This document shows, piece after piece, positions 42,329-50,344 of a stretch of DNA of 64,000 bases. The translations under genes were made by a program, and so were the position numbers. Source of the DNA: CAIKMD01 sp963740675 (GTDB lineage: Bacteria; Pseudomonadota; Alphaproteobacteria; ATCC43930; CGMCC-115725); assembly GCA_963740675.1 (NCBI GenBank), contig CAVUFS010000007.1, positions 529,785 to 593,784 on the forward strand. The letters run 5' to 3'. Under the pieces are notes generated by a model, which did not search any database, was not told where the DNA came from, and saw only the letters and a program-made list of their open reading frames with translations. Position 1 is the first letter of the stretch. Each line of letters opens with the position of its first letter.

Positions 42329-43778
42329 GGCCAAGACTTTCGAGCACCCACGTATCTTTCGTGCCGCCACCCTGACTCGAATTGACGACCAGCGAGCCAT
42401 CGCGCAGCGCGACGCGCGTCAGCCCGCCCGGCACGATGCGGATTTCTTTGCCCGCCAGCACGAAAGGCCGGAGATCGACATGGCGCGGGGCAATGCCGCT
42501 ATCGACGAAGGTCGGACAGGTCGAGAGCGCCAGCGTCGGCTGCGCGATGTAATCGTGCGGCCGCGCCTTGAGCCGCTCGGCAAAGCGCTCGATCTCGGCG
42601 CGCGAGGCATGCGGCCCGACCAGCATGCCATAGCCGCCCGAGCCATGCGTCTCTTTGACGACGAGCTCATCGAGATGATCGAGCACATAGAGCAGATCGC
42701 CTTCCTCGGCGCAGCGCCAAGTCGGCACATTGGCAAGGATCGGCTCTTCGCCGAGATAAAAGCGAATCATCTCGGGCACGAAGGGATAGATCGATTTGTC
42801 GTCGGCGATCCCGGCGCCGATGGCATTGGCGAGGGTCACATTGCCGGCGCGATAGGCTGTAAAGAGACCCGGCGTGCCGAGCAGCGAATCCGGCTGGAAG
42901 GTCAGCGGATCGAGATAATCGTCATCGAGCCGGCGATAGATCACATCGACGCGGCGCAACCCTTCGGTCGTGCGCATGTAGACGATGTTGTCCTCGACTA
43001 CGAGATCGACGCCTTCGACCAGCTCGATACCCATCTCGTCGGCGAGGAAGGAATGCTCGTAATAGGCGCTGTTATTGGCGCCGGGGGTCAGTAGCACGAT
43101 CGTCGGCTCGCCTTCGCAATTCTCGGGCGCGACCGAGCGCAGCGTGTCGTGCAGCTCTTCCGGATAATGCGAGACCGGCGCGATGCGATGGCGCGCATAG
43201 AGATCGGGAAAGAGCCGCATCATCGCCTCGCGATTCTCCAGCATGTAGGAGACGCCGGAGGGCGTGCGGCAATTATCCTCGAGCACATAGAAATCCGACG
43301 GCCCGACCCGCACCATGTCGATGCCCGACACATGCGCGTACACGCCATGCGGCGGAACAAAGCCCTGCATCTCAGGCCGGAAGCCGTCATTGTGCAGGAT
43401 CAGCATCGGCGGGATCTTGCCGGCGTGGAGAATCTCGCGATCGTGATAGACATCCTGGATGAAGGCGTTGAGCGCCTTTACCCGCTGCGTCAGGCCGCGC
43501 TGCAAGCGGTTCCATTCGTCCGGCGCGAGCACGCGGGGGATGATGTCGAAGGGGATCAGCCGTTCGGGACTGCCGCCTTCGGTATAGACGGCGAAGGTGA
43601 TGCCGATGCGGCGGAACAGCAGCTCGGCCTCGCGCCGCTTCAATTCGACGGCGTCGCGCGGCGTCTCATCAAGCCAGCGCTTGATCAGCTCGTAGTGCGG
43701 CAGGCAGTCGCCCGGCAGGCCTGTCTCGTCAAAGGCCGTGGCGAGGATTGCCGGCAGTGAGACCGGTTCGTCCTTCAT
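42306..43778 (-). CDS. circularly permuted ATP-grasp type 2 protein (DUF404/DUF407)
   Basis: 490 residues from the ATG at 43778 (a GTG two codons upstream is possible). The circularly permuted ATP-grasp fold shows FYVLEDNCRTPSGVSYMLEN, PTIVLLTPGANNSAYYEHSF and the Gly-rich ATP loop LVVKETHGSGGYGMLVGPHA. It is predicted to form an amide bond between amino acids or onto a carboxylate using ATP. As first gene of the Anbu cluster it probably makes or modifies the peptide handled by the transglutaminase and Anbu. Substrate unknown. Confidence 0.94.
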   Translation of the reverse strand: MKDEPVSLPAILATAFDETGLPGDCLPHYELIKRWLDETPRDAVELKRREAELLFRRIGITFAVYTEGGSPERLIPFDIIPRVLAPDEWNRLQRGLTQRVKALNAFIQDVYHDREILHAGKIPPMLILHNDGFRPEMQGFVPPHGVYAHVSGIDMVRVGPSDFYVLEDNCRTPSGVSYMLENREAMMRLFPDLYARHRIAPVSHYPEELHDTLRSVAPENCEGEPTIVLLTPGANNSAYYEHSFLADEMGIELVEGVDLVVEDNIVYMRTTEGLRRVDVIYRRLDDDYLDPLTFQPDSLLGTPGLFTAYRAGNVTLANAIGAGIADDKSIYPFVPEMIRFYLGEEPILANVPTWRCAEEGDLLYVLDHLDELVVKETHGSGGYGMLVGPHASRAEIERFAERLKARPHDYIAQPTLALSTCPTFVDSGIAPRHVDLRPFVLAGKEIRIVPGGLTRVALRDGSLVVNSSQGGGTKDTWVLESLGHAQPYRR

Positions 43779-43905
43779 CGCCACTCGGGTAGCAAAGCCC
43801 GCGCCAACTAATTCTGCCCGGTAAAGCGGCAGGAAACCGTAGGTCTACCGAAAGCGGCATCGTCGATATGCTCAAAATTCAGGCAAATGACGCGTATGAC
43901 GCGCG

Positions 43906-43943
43906 AAAAAGAAAAGGGCCCGACACGCGGCTGCCGGGCCCTT
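43906..43943 (-). terminator. rho-independent terminator of tRNA-Ala
   Basis: On the minus strand, AAGGGCCCG (43943-43935), 12-base loop, CGGGCCCTT (43922-43914), then TTCTTTTT. A strong 9-bp stem and U-rich tail immediately downstream of the tRNA end at 43952. It separates the tRNA from the ATP-grasp gene. Confidence 0.9.
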
Positions 43944-43951
43944 ACGATGAT

Positions 43952-44027
<76 letters not shown>

Positions 44028-44175
44028 AAAGAGGCCGCCGCGGGCGCTTAGTCGACTATTCTAGCGCCAAAACCAATGATCGGCGAGCCCAAAGCCGGCC
44101 AAAATCGGTCTGGGAGGTCAGGGGAGGCATGAAACAGCCGTCAAACCGCCAGACCAGTCGGCAAAATCCCCGAAA

Positions 44176-45336
44176 ATGAACACTAATCGTCCGAGCCCGG
44201 CCGAGCTTTACCGCCGCGCCGAAGCTTTGATCCCCGTCCTCGCCAGTCGCGCCCCGCGCTGCGAAGAACTGCGCCACTGCCCGCTGGAGACCATCGACGA
44301 TCTGGAGCAGGCTGGGCTGCTGCAGATCTGCCGCCCGGCGCGCTATGGCGGCTACGAATATGCCTGGGACGTGCTCAGTGAGATCAATCGCATCTTGGCG
44401 CGGGGCTGCGGCTCACAGGCCTGGGTGGCGAATGTCCTCAACGACCATACCCAGCTCGTCGGCGCCTTCGCGCTGGAGGCGCAGGAAGAAATCTGGGGCA
44501 AGAACCCACGCATCCGAACCGCTGCCAGCGTCGCGCCCTCGGGCCGCGCCAAGCGTGCGCCAGGCGGCGCGCTGCTCTCCGGCAAATTCGGTTTCGCCAG
44601 CGGCATCGATTATGCGGACTGGCTGATCTGCGGCGCGTTCCTCGAGGAACAAGGCAAGCCGCCCGCCTGGTGGGATTTCCTGGTGCCGAAGGCATCGGTG
44701 ACGGTGATCGACGATTGGCATGTCGCCGGTCTCGCCGGTACCGGCAGCAAAAGCTTCGTCGTCGAGGATGTACTGATCCCGCCGCATCGCTTCCAGGATC
44801 ACATCCACAGCGATGACGGCACCGGTCCGGGCACGGCGATCAACCGCGCCTCGGTATTCCGCACGCCGCGCGCCTCAGTCGCGGCGCTCGGCTTTACCGC
44901 GCTGGCCGTCGGCATCGCCGAAGCGTTCCTCGCGACCTATCTCGCGCATACGCGCGCGCGCAACAGCCGTGGGCTCGCCGTCGCCGAATTCGGCAGCACG
45001 CAGATCGGAATTGCCAAAGCGACCGGAGAGATCGAGGGCGCAGCCGCGCATATGAATTGGGCGCTGCGCCATTGGGTCGATCGCATGGAAGCCGGCGGCC
45101 AGCTCGACGCGCATGAGAAGCTCAAAGCGCGGTTCGAAGCCGCCTTCATCGCGCGCCAATGCCTGGACGCCGTCCAAGCTTTGTTCGCCGCGTCGGGCGG
45201 GCATGCGATCTTCAACGACAATCCGCTGCAGCGGCAATTGCGCGATCTCATCGCGGTCTGCACGCATCGCGGGCTTTATCTCGATGAATCGGGTCTCAAC
45301 TATGGCAGAAGCGCGCTGACCATCGGCCGGCTCTGA
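44176..45336 (+). CDS. acyl-CoA dehydrogenase-fold flavin-dependent monooxygenase-like protein
   Basis: 386 residues. The acyl-CoA dehydrogenase fold appears as an N-terminal helical domain (LQICRPARYGGYEYAWDVLS), a middle beta-domain (GGALLSGKFGFASGIDYADW and WHVAGLAGTGSKSFVVEDVL) and a C-terminal helical bundle. The catalytic-base glutamate of true acyl-CoA dehydrogenases is not obvious. The pattern is that of group D, two-component FMNH2/FADH2 hydroxylases (HpaB/HsaA/DszC-like), which need a separate flavin reductase, not encoded here. Two substrate-binding proteins follow, so it may oxidise the compound they import. Confidence 0.85.
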   Translation: MNTNRPSPAELYRRAEALIPVLASRAPRCEELRHCPLETIDDLEQAGLLQICRPARYGGYEYAWDVLSEINRILARGCGSQAWVANVLNDHTQLVGAFALEAQEEIWGKNPRIRTAASVAPSGRAKRAPGGALLSGKFGFASGIDYADWLICGAFLEEQGKPPAWWDFLVPKASVTVIDDWHVAGLAGTGSKSFVVEDVLIPPHRFQDHIHSDDGTGPGTAINRASVFRTPRASVAALGFTALAVGIAEAFLATYLAHTRARNSRGLAVAEFGSTQIGIAKATGEIEGAAAHMNWALRHWVDRMEAGGQLDAHEKLKARFEAAFIARQCLDAVQALFAASGGHAIFNDNPLQRQLRDLIAVCTHRGLYLDESGLNYGRSALTIGRL

Positions 45337-45380
45337 CCGGCACGCATAACAAACAACAAACGAACGAACGGGGAGAGACA

Positions 45381-46328
45381 ATGCTGAGACAAGGATTATT
45401 CGCCCGAGGACTATACGCGCTAACCGGCGCGGCGATGATGCTGGCCGTGCCGGCACTGTCGTCGATCGGATTGGCGCAAGAGCCGACCAAGCTCGCGCTC
45501 GGCTACGGCCTCACCTCGGATTATCTGCCGGCTTATATCGCCAAAGAGAACGGCATCTTCGCGAAGCACGGTCTCGATGTGGAGATGAAGGCGGTGACCT
45601 CGAGCTCGCTGGCGCCGCCGGCGCTTGTCAGCAACAGCCTGCAAATCTCGCAAGCGACGCCGCCCAATCTTTTGCTCGCCAATGACGGCGGCATGGATCT
45701 GGTGTCGGTCGCCGGCGTCGGCCGCCTCACCGCGGCGCATCCGCATACCAGCCTCGTCACCCATCCCAGCTTTACCATCACGACGGCGAAGGATCTTATC
45801 GGCAAGAAGATCGCCGTGCCCGGCATCAACAGCGCGATGGATCTCGTCCTGCGCAAATGGCTGATCGACGGCAAGGTGAAGCTCGACCAGGTGACGATCG
45901 TCGAGGCGCCGTTCCAGCAGATGGGCGATATGTTGAAATCGGGCCAGCTCGACGCGGCCTTCCAGTTCGAGCCGCTGCTGTCGCGCATCCTTGCCGCCGG
46001 ATCGGCGAGCAAATCGCTCGACATCATGTCCTCGACCAATCCCGACGTGCTCGGCGCGATTTATGCGTCGACGCGCGAATGGGCGAATGCACATCGCGCC
46101 GCCATTACCGCCTTCAATCAGTCGCTCGCCGAGGGTATCGCCTTCGAGAAAGAGCATCCCGAGGAAGCCCATAAGATCGAGGCGAAATACATCGGCTATG
46201 CCACGACCAGCCTGCCCGATGCGCAGCTTGAGGTGACCCCGGCGGATTTCAAATTCTGGGCCGATGTCTGCGACGAAGTCGGCGTGCTGCATCGCCCGGT
46301 TGACGCCGCCACCTTGATTTTCAAATAA
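45381..46328 (+). CDS. ABC transporter substrate-binding protein (NitT/TauT/SsuA type), orphan
   Basis: 315 residues. Signal peptide to about residue 33 (ALTGAAMMLAVPALSSIGLA then QE). Mature domain has the SsuA/THI5-like start KLALGYGLTSDYLPAYIAKE and GIFAKHGLDVEMKAV, then GKKIAVPGINSAMDLVLRKW. It binds a small anion such as a sulfonate, nitrate or pyrimidine precursor. A close paralogue follows 28 bases later, but no permease or ATPase gene is present in this window. 44 bases separate it from the monooxygenase-like gene, so they may be co-transcribed. Confidence 0.92.
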   Translation: MLRQGLFARGLYALTGAAMMLAVPALSSIGLAQEPTKLALGYGLTSDYLPAYIAKENGIFAKHGLDVEMKAVTSSSLAPPALVSNSLQISQATPPNLLLANDGGMDLVSVAGVGRLTAAHPHTSLVTHPSFTITTAKDLIGKKIAVPGINSAMDLVLRKWLIDGKVKLDQVTIVEAPFQQMGDMLKSGQLDAAFQFEPLLSRILAAGSASKSLDIMSSTNPDVLGAIYASTREWANAHRAAITAFNQSLAEGIAFEKEHPEEAHKIEAKYIGYATTSLPDAQLEVTPADFKFWADVCDEVGVLHRPVDAATLIFK

Positions 46329-46356
46329 GCCCTTCTTCAGGAATTGGGACAGAGAC

Positions 46357-47274
46357 ATGCGTAAAGCGTTCGGTTTTCTTGCGGCACTTGTCGTCTGCGC
46401 CAGCGTCGGCACGGCCGGCGCGGCGGAGCTGACGAAAGTCGCCGTCAGCTATTCGGCGACCGCGGATTTCGCGCCCGCCTTCATCGCGAAGGATGCGGGG
46501 ATTTTCGAGAAGCACGGCCTCGATGTGACGCTGAGCAATCTCGCGACCACATCTCTTGGTCCGCCCGCCTTGATGGCGGGCAGTCTGCAAATTGCCTCCA
46601 GCTCGCCACCGCTGCTGCTGCTCGCCAATGACGGCGGGATGGACCTGGTCGCCGTCGCCGGCGTCGCCGCGATGGACGAGAGACATCCGCGCTCCAGCCT
46701 CATCACGCGGACGGGCTTCACTGCGACCAAGGCGCAGGACTTTATCGGCAAGAAGATCGCGCGCCCCGGCATCAACAGCGCCATCGATCTCGTCTTGAAG
46801 AAATGGCTGCTCGATCGCGGCGTCGCGCTCAACCAAGTGACCTTGGTCGAGACGCCGTTCACGCAGATGGGCGATCTGCTGAAGGCCGGGCAGATCGACG
46901 CCGCTTTCGAGCTCGAGCCGCTGCGCACGCGCATCATCGAGAGCGGCACGGCGCAAAAATCGGTCGATATCTTCTCCGAGACCAAGCCGAACATCCTGGC
47001 ATCGATGTATGCGTCGAACCGGCCCTGGGCCGAAGCGCATCGCGATGCGCTGAAGGCGTTCCGCGCCGCGATGGAAGAAGCGATCGTCTTCATGCACGAC
47101 CACGCCGACGAGGCAAAGGATATTCAGAAAAAATATATCGGCGCGGCGAGCACGCCGGACGAGCTGCAGATCGAGCTCCATCCCGCCGATTTCGATTTCT
47201 GGATCGCGACGCTCAATCAGCTCAAGCTGCTGCAGCAACAACCGCTGCCGGCCGAGAAGCTGATCATTCAGTAG
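46357..47274 (+). CDS. ABC transporter substrate-binding protein, tandem paralogue
   Basis: 305 residues with signal peptide (AFGFLAALVVCASVGTAGAA). It aligns along its length with the preceding protein: FAPAFIAKDAGIFEKHGLDV, LLLANDGGMDLVAVAGVA and GKKIARPGINSAIDLVLKKW are near-matches, so it arose by tandem duplication. Some ligand-region positions differ, which suggests a different or broader ligand. It is followed by palindromic repeats and a tRNA, not by transporter genes. Confidence 0.92.
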   Translation: MRKAFGFLAALVVCASVGTAGAAELTKVAVSYSATADFAPAFIAKDAGIFEKHGLDVTLSNLATTSLGPPALMAGSLQIASSSPPLLLLANDGGMDLVAVAGVAAMDERHPRSSLITRTGFTATKAQDFIGKKIARPGINSAIDLVLKKWLLDRGVALNQVTLVETPFTQMGDLLKAGQIDAAFELEPLRTRIIESGTAQKSVDIFSETKPNILASMYASNRPWAEAHRDALKAFRAAMEEAIVFMHDHADEAKDIQKKYIGAASTPDELQIELHPADFDFWIATLNQLKLLQQQPLPAEKLIIQ

Positions 47275-47284
47275 GAAGAGGTTT

Positions 47285-47371
47285 GAACCACCAAAGCACA
47301 AAGACACGAAGAAAAAGGATTAAGGCCGCTACGCGGCCAATGAACTTGGTGCCTTCGTGTCTTGGGGGTTC
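47285..47371. repeat. nested palindromic intergenic repeat
   Basis: Imperfect outer arms GAACCACCAAAG...GACACGAAG (47285-47311) and CTTCGTGTCTTGGGGGTTC (47353-47371) enclose a small perfect hairpin GGCCGC-TAC-GCGGCC. Elements reading 'ACCACAAAGACACGAAG' are common dispersed intergenic palindromes in many bacteria. No coding content. Confidence 0.6.
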
Positions 47372-47380
47372 GCCTTTCTC

Positions 47381-47453
47381 GTCATTCCCGCGAAAGCGGG
47401 AATCCAGGAGACACCGAGATGTGACTCTGGACCCCCGCTTTCGCGGGGGTGAC
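47381..47453. repeat. REP-like palindrome (GTCATTCCCGCGAAAGCGGGAATCCA type)
   Basis: Left arm at 47381-47406 and a right arm ending GCGGGGGTGAC at 47453 are imperfect inverted copies. Each arm also folds alone (CCCGC-GAAA-GCGGG and CCCCCGC-TTTC-GCGGGGG). This is a widespread REP-type element in proteobacterial genomes, possibly moved by RAYT transposases elsewhere in the genome. Confidence 0.75.
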
Positions 47454-47481
47454 GGTTGAGAAAGCGAAGCGAACAATTCGA

Positions 47482-47520
47482 CAAAAACAAAAGAGCCCGG
47501 CTCGCCTGAACCGGGCTCTT
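47482..47520 (-). terminator. rho-independent terminator of the second tRNA-Ala
   Basis: On the minus strand, AAGAGCCCGG (47520-47511), 10-base loop, CCGGGCTCTT (47500-47491), then TTGTTTTTG. Strong stem plus T-rich tail directly after the tRNA. Confidence 0.9.
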
Positions 47521-47526
47521 CCTATT

Positions 47527-47602
<76 letters not shown>

Positions 47603-47620
47603 GCGCCCTTCAATAAGGGC

Positions 47621-48016
47621 TTATTCTTCATCCTCGTCGACGTTCTCGATCACCTCGGCCATATCGTCTTCGTCTTCGCCGAGCTCGGACGCATCCTCGA
47701 GGACTTCCTCTTCCTCCTCATCGGCATCCGCCTCTTCGGGGTCGTCCTCGTCTTCGGCCTCGGCGTCGCCCGGCAAGGCGGCATCAGCCTCCGCCGGCTC
47801 AGCGACTTCCTCCGCGCCAAGATCCGGCTCGATCTCCTCATCGGCCTCCGGCGCGGCCACCACCGCCGCAGCGCGCGTGCGCCGCGTCTTCAGCAGCGCC
47901 TCAGGATCGAAAGGCGAGCCGCAATGCGGGCACACGATCGGATCGCGCCGCATATCGTAATAGCGTGTGCCGCAATTCGGGCACAGCCGCTTCATTCCCC
48001 ATTCCGCTTTAGCCAC
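47621..48016 (-). CDS. FYDLN-acid (TIGR02300) zinc-ribbon protein
   Basis: 131 residues from a GTG at 48016, preceded by GGGAGG; this gives the family start AKAEWGMKRLCPNCGTRYYD. Two CxxC knuckles (CPNCG and CPHCG) form a zinc ribbon in the first 35 residues. The rest is an Ala-rich linker and an extremely acidic tail of Asp/Glu. A longer ORF to 48193 lacks family support. The family is almost confined to alphaproteobacteria and often lies between tRNA-Ala and aroA as here. Function unknown; the acidic tail suggests a binding or mimic role. Confidence 0.93.
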   Translation of the reverse strand: MAKAEWGMKRLCPNCGTRYYDMRRDPIVCPHCGSPFDPEALLKTRRTRAAAVVAAPEADEEIEPDLGAEEVAEPAEADAALPGDAEAEDEDDPEEADADEEEEEVLEDASELGEDEDDMAEVIENVDEDEE

Positions 48017-48195
48017 CTTTGCCTCCCTTAGGCCAGGACTGCATCTCGCCGGTCGGCAGCGGAGCGCCGTTTGCCACGGCGCGAGCCCGCTGTCAAAAAG
48101 TATTTCCGGTAGAACGATGCCCACAACGATCCCGGACCTGCTTTTGTTGCGGCCCCATTGCCGCAAATCCGTGGTTTGGTAAACACTCGTCAATC

Positions 48196-49536
48196 ATGTC
48201 ATCGACAGAAGCGAAGCCTCTCACCTCCGGCACGGCCGGCCGCCTTAGTGGCACTTGCCGCGTGCCGGGCGACAAATCGCTGTCGCATCGCTCCCTGATC
48301 CTTGGCGGGCTCGCCATCGGACGAACGCGCGTCACCGGCCTGCTCGAAGGCGAGGACGTGCTCGCCACCGCCGGTGCCATGCGCGCGCTCGGCGCGGGCG
48401 TCACGCGCCAGGGCGAGGGCGATTGGCTGGTCAGCGGCGTCGGCATCGGCGGATTGCAGGAGCCTGACACGCTGCTCGATATGGGCAATTCCGGCACCGG
48501 CGCAAGGCTGGTGATGGGTGCGGTCGCCGGCCATGACATCACCGCCTTCTTCACCGGCGATGCTTCCTTGCGCCGCCGGCCGATGGCGCGCGTGACCGAG
48601 CCGCTGTCGCGCATGGGCGCGAAAGTCGTCGCGCGCGAAGGCGGCAGGCTGCCGCTGGCGCTGACCGGTGCCTCCGCGCCGCTGCCGATCACCTATGCCT
48701 CGCCGGTCGCATCGGCGCAGGTGAAATCGGCGATCCTGCTCGCGGGTCTCTCCGCGCCCGGCGAAACAACGGTGATCGAGCCGCTGGCATCGCGCGATCA
48801 TACCGAGAATTTGCTGCGCCATTTCGGTGCGACGGTGACCTCGACACAAACGAATGAAGGCGGCCGGCGCATCACCGTCACCGGCCAGCCCGAGCTGAAA
48901 GCCGGCGATATCGTCATTCCCGGCGATCCGTCTTCGGCCGCGTTTCCGGCGGTTGCCGCGCTGTTGCTGCCGCAATCCGAGATCACGATCAAAGGCGTCG
49001 GCATCAATCCGCTGCGCGCCGGACTGTTCGAAACCCTCGATGAAATGGGCGCCGATATCACTTTCGCCAATCGCCGCATCGAAGGCGGCGAGCCGGTCGC
49101 CGATCTGGTGATTCGCGCCGGCGCGCTCAAAGCCGTCACCGTCCCGGCCGAGCGCGCACCGAGCATGATCGACGAATATCCGATTCTCGCCGTTGCCGCT
49201 GCATTCGCGAAAGGCCGCACGGTGATGCACGGCCTTGCCGAGCTGCGCGTCAAGGAAAGCGATCGCCTGAGCGCCATCGCCAAGGGCCTCAGCGATTGCG
49301 GCGTCACCGTCGCGATCGAGGGCGACACGCTGATCGTCGAAGGCAATGGCGGCAAGCCGCGCGGTGGCGCGGCGGTCGCATCGGCTTTGGATCACCGCAT
49401 CGCCATGTCCTTCCTGATGCTGGGCATGGCGGCGGAGAAGCCGGTGACGATCGATGACGGCGCCACCATCGCCACCAGCTTCCCGGACTTCGTCGCGCTG
49501 GTGAACGGTCTCGGCGGCTCGATCGCGGAAGCGTGA
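48196..49536 (+). CDS. aroA: 3-phosphoshikimate 1-carboxyvinyltransferase (EPSP synthase)
   Basis: 446 residues from the ATG at 48196. It makes EPSP from shikimate-3-phosphate and PEP in the aromatic pathway. Signatures: CRVPGDKSLSHRSLILGGLA, LLDMGNSGTGARL (PEP loop, residues 97-105) and RAPSMIDEYPILAVAAAFA. Overall it is of the CP4-like class II type, but position 100 of the loop is Gly rather than the Ala of CP4. It is followed 13 bases later by cmk, in the common aroA-cmk-rpsA order. Confidence 0.97.
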   Translation: MSSTEAKPLTSGTAGRLSGTCRVPGDKSLSHRSLILGGLAIGRTRVTGLLEGEDVLATAGAMRALGAGVTRQGEGDWLVSGVGIGGLQEPDTLLDMGNSGTGARLVMGAVAGHDITAFFTGDASLRRRPMARVTEPLSRMGAKVVAREGGRLPLALTGASAPLPITYASPVASAQVKSAILLAGLSAPGETTVIEPLASRDHTENLLRHFGATVTSTQTNEGGRRITVTGQPELKAGDIVIPGDPSSAAFPAVAALLLPQSEITIKGVGINPLRAGLFETLDEMGADITFANRRIEGGEPVADLVIRAGALKAVTVPAERAPSMIDEYPILAVAAAFAKGRTVMHGLAELRVKESDRLSAIAKGLSDCGVTVAIEGDTLIVEGNGGKPRGGAAVASALDHRIAMSFLMLGMAAEKPVTIDDGATIATSFPDFVALVNGLGGSIAEA

Positions 49537-49549
49537 ACAGGGTCAGGCT

Positions 49550-50188
49550 GTGATCATCGCCATCGATGGGCCCGCGGCCGCGGGCAAGGGCACGCTGGGC
49601 CGCCGCCTCGCCCGGCACCTGAACCTCGCTTTCCTCGATACCGGCGGCCTTTACCGGGCCGTGGCGCTGAAAGTCCTCGATGGTGGGGGTGACCCAGCTG
49701 ATTTGGCGGTGGCCGAGGCCGCCGCCAAGGCGATCCGGCCTGAGGATCTCGAAACACCCCGTTTAAGGGAAGATCGGGTCTCGCAGGCAGCCTCGGTCGT
49801 GGCCGCCCAACCGGCCGTCCGGGCCGCCCTCCTCGCCTTTCAGCGCGATTTCGCCCACCACCCGCCGGCCGGCTTTGCCGGGGCCCTGCTGGATGGGCGG
49901 GATATCGGCACGGTGGTCTGCCCGGATGCGACCGTGAAGCTCTTTGTCACGGCCAGCCCGGAAGCCCGAGCCACAAGACGTTTCAAAGAGTTGCAGGCCG
50001 CCGGAGTCGGGATTATATACGAGCGCGTCCTGCAGGACATCGAGCAACGCGACGCCCGCGACCGGGAGCGCCAGACGGCGCCCCTTCGGCCTGCGGGCGA
50101 TGCCATCGAACTCGATACCACGGCGCTCGATGCCGACGCCGCCTTCGCAAAGGCCGCCGACCTCATCGCCCAGAAGCTCAAGGGTTAG
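49550..50188 (+). CDS. cmk: cytidylate kinase
   Basis: 212 residues. P-loop IAIDGPAAAGKGTLGRRLAR, the CMP-binding region FLDTGGLYRAVALKVLDGG, and LLDGRDIGTVVCPDATVKLF with the catalytic Asp/Arg. It phosphorylates CMP and dCMP with ATP. The start is an ATG or GTG near 49550; MIIAIDGPAAA matches the family. Between aroA and rpsA as usual. Confidence 0.97.
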   Translation: MIIAIDGPAAAGKGTLGRRLARHLNLAFLDTGGLYRAVALKVLDGGGDPADLAVAEAAAKAIRPEDLETPRLREDRVSQAASVVAAQPAVRAALLAFQRDFAHHPPAGFAGALLDGRDIGTVVCPDATVKLFVTASPEARATRRFKELQAAGVGIIYERVLQDIEQRDARDRERQTAPLRPAGDAIELDTTALDADAAFAKAADLIAQKLKG

Positions 50189-50344
50189 CCTGATTCTTTA
50201 GGCGGCCTCTTTGCCTTTTGGATTGGGCGCACGCCTTGCAGGAACACGGGTTCATGCCGCCGCACCCGCGCAAGTCGGCCGCTCATGGCATTTCGCTCAC
50301 CCTGGCGATCGCCCTGATGAACTGAAGGGAACTCTGGAGATCGA

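Noticed and set aside
44056..44277. 73-residue minus-strand open frame upstream of the monooxygenase
   Set aside because: Overlaps the real start of the plus-strand gene; no ribosome-binding site or domain.
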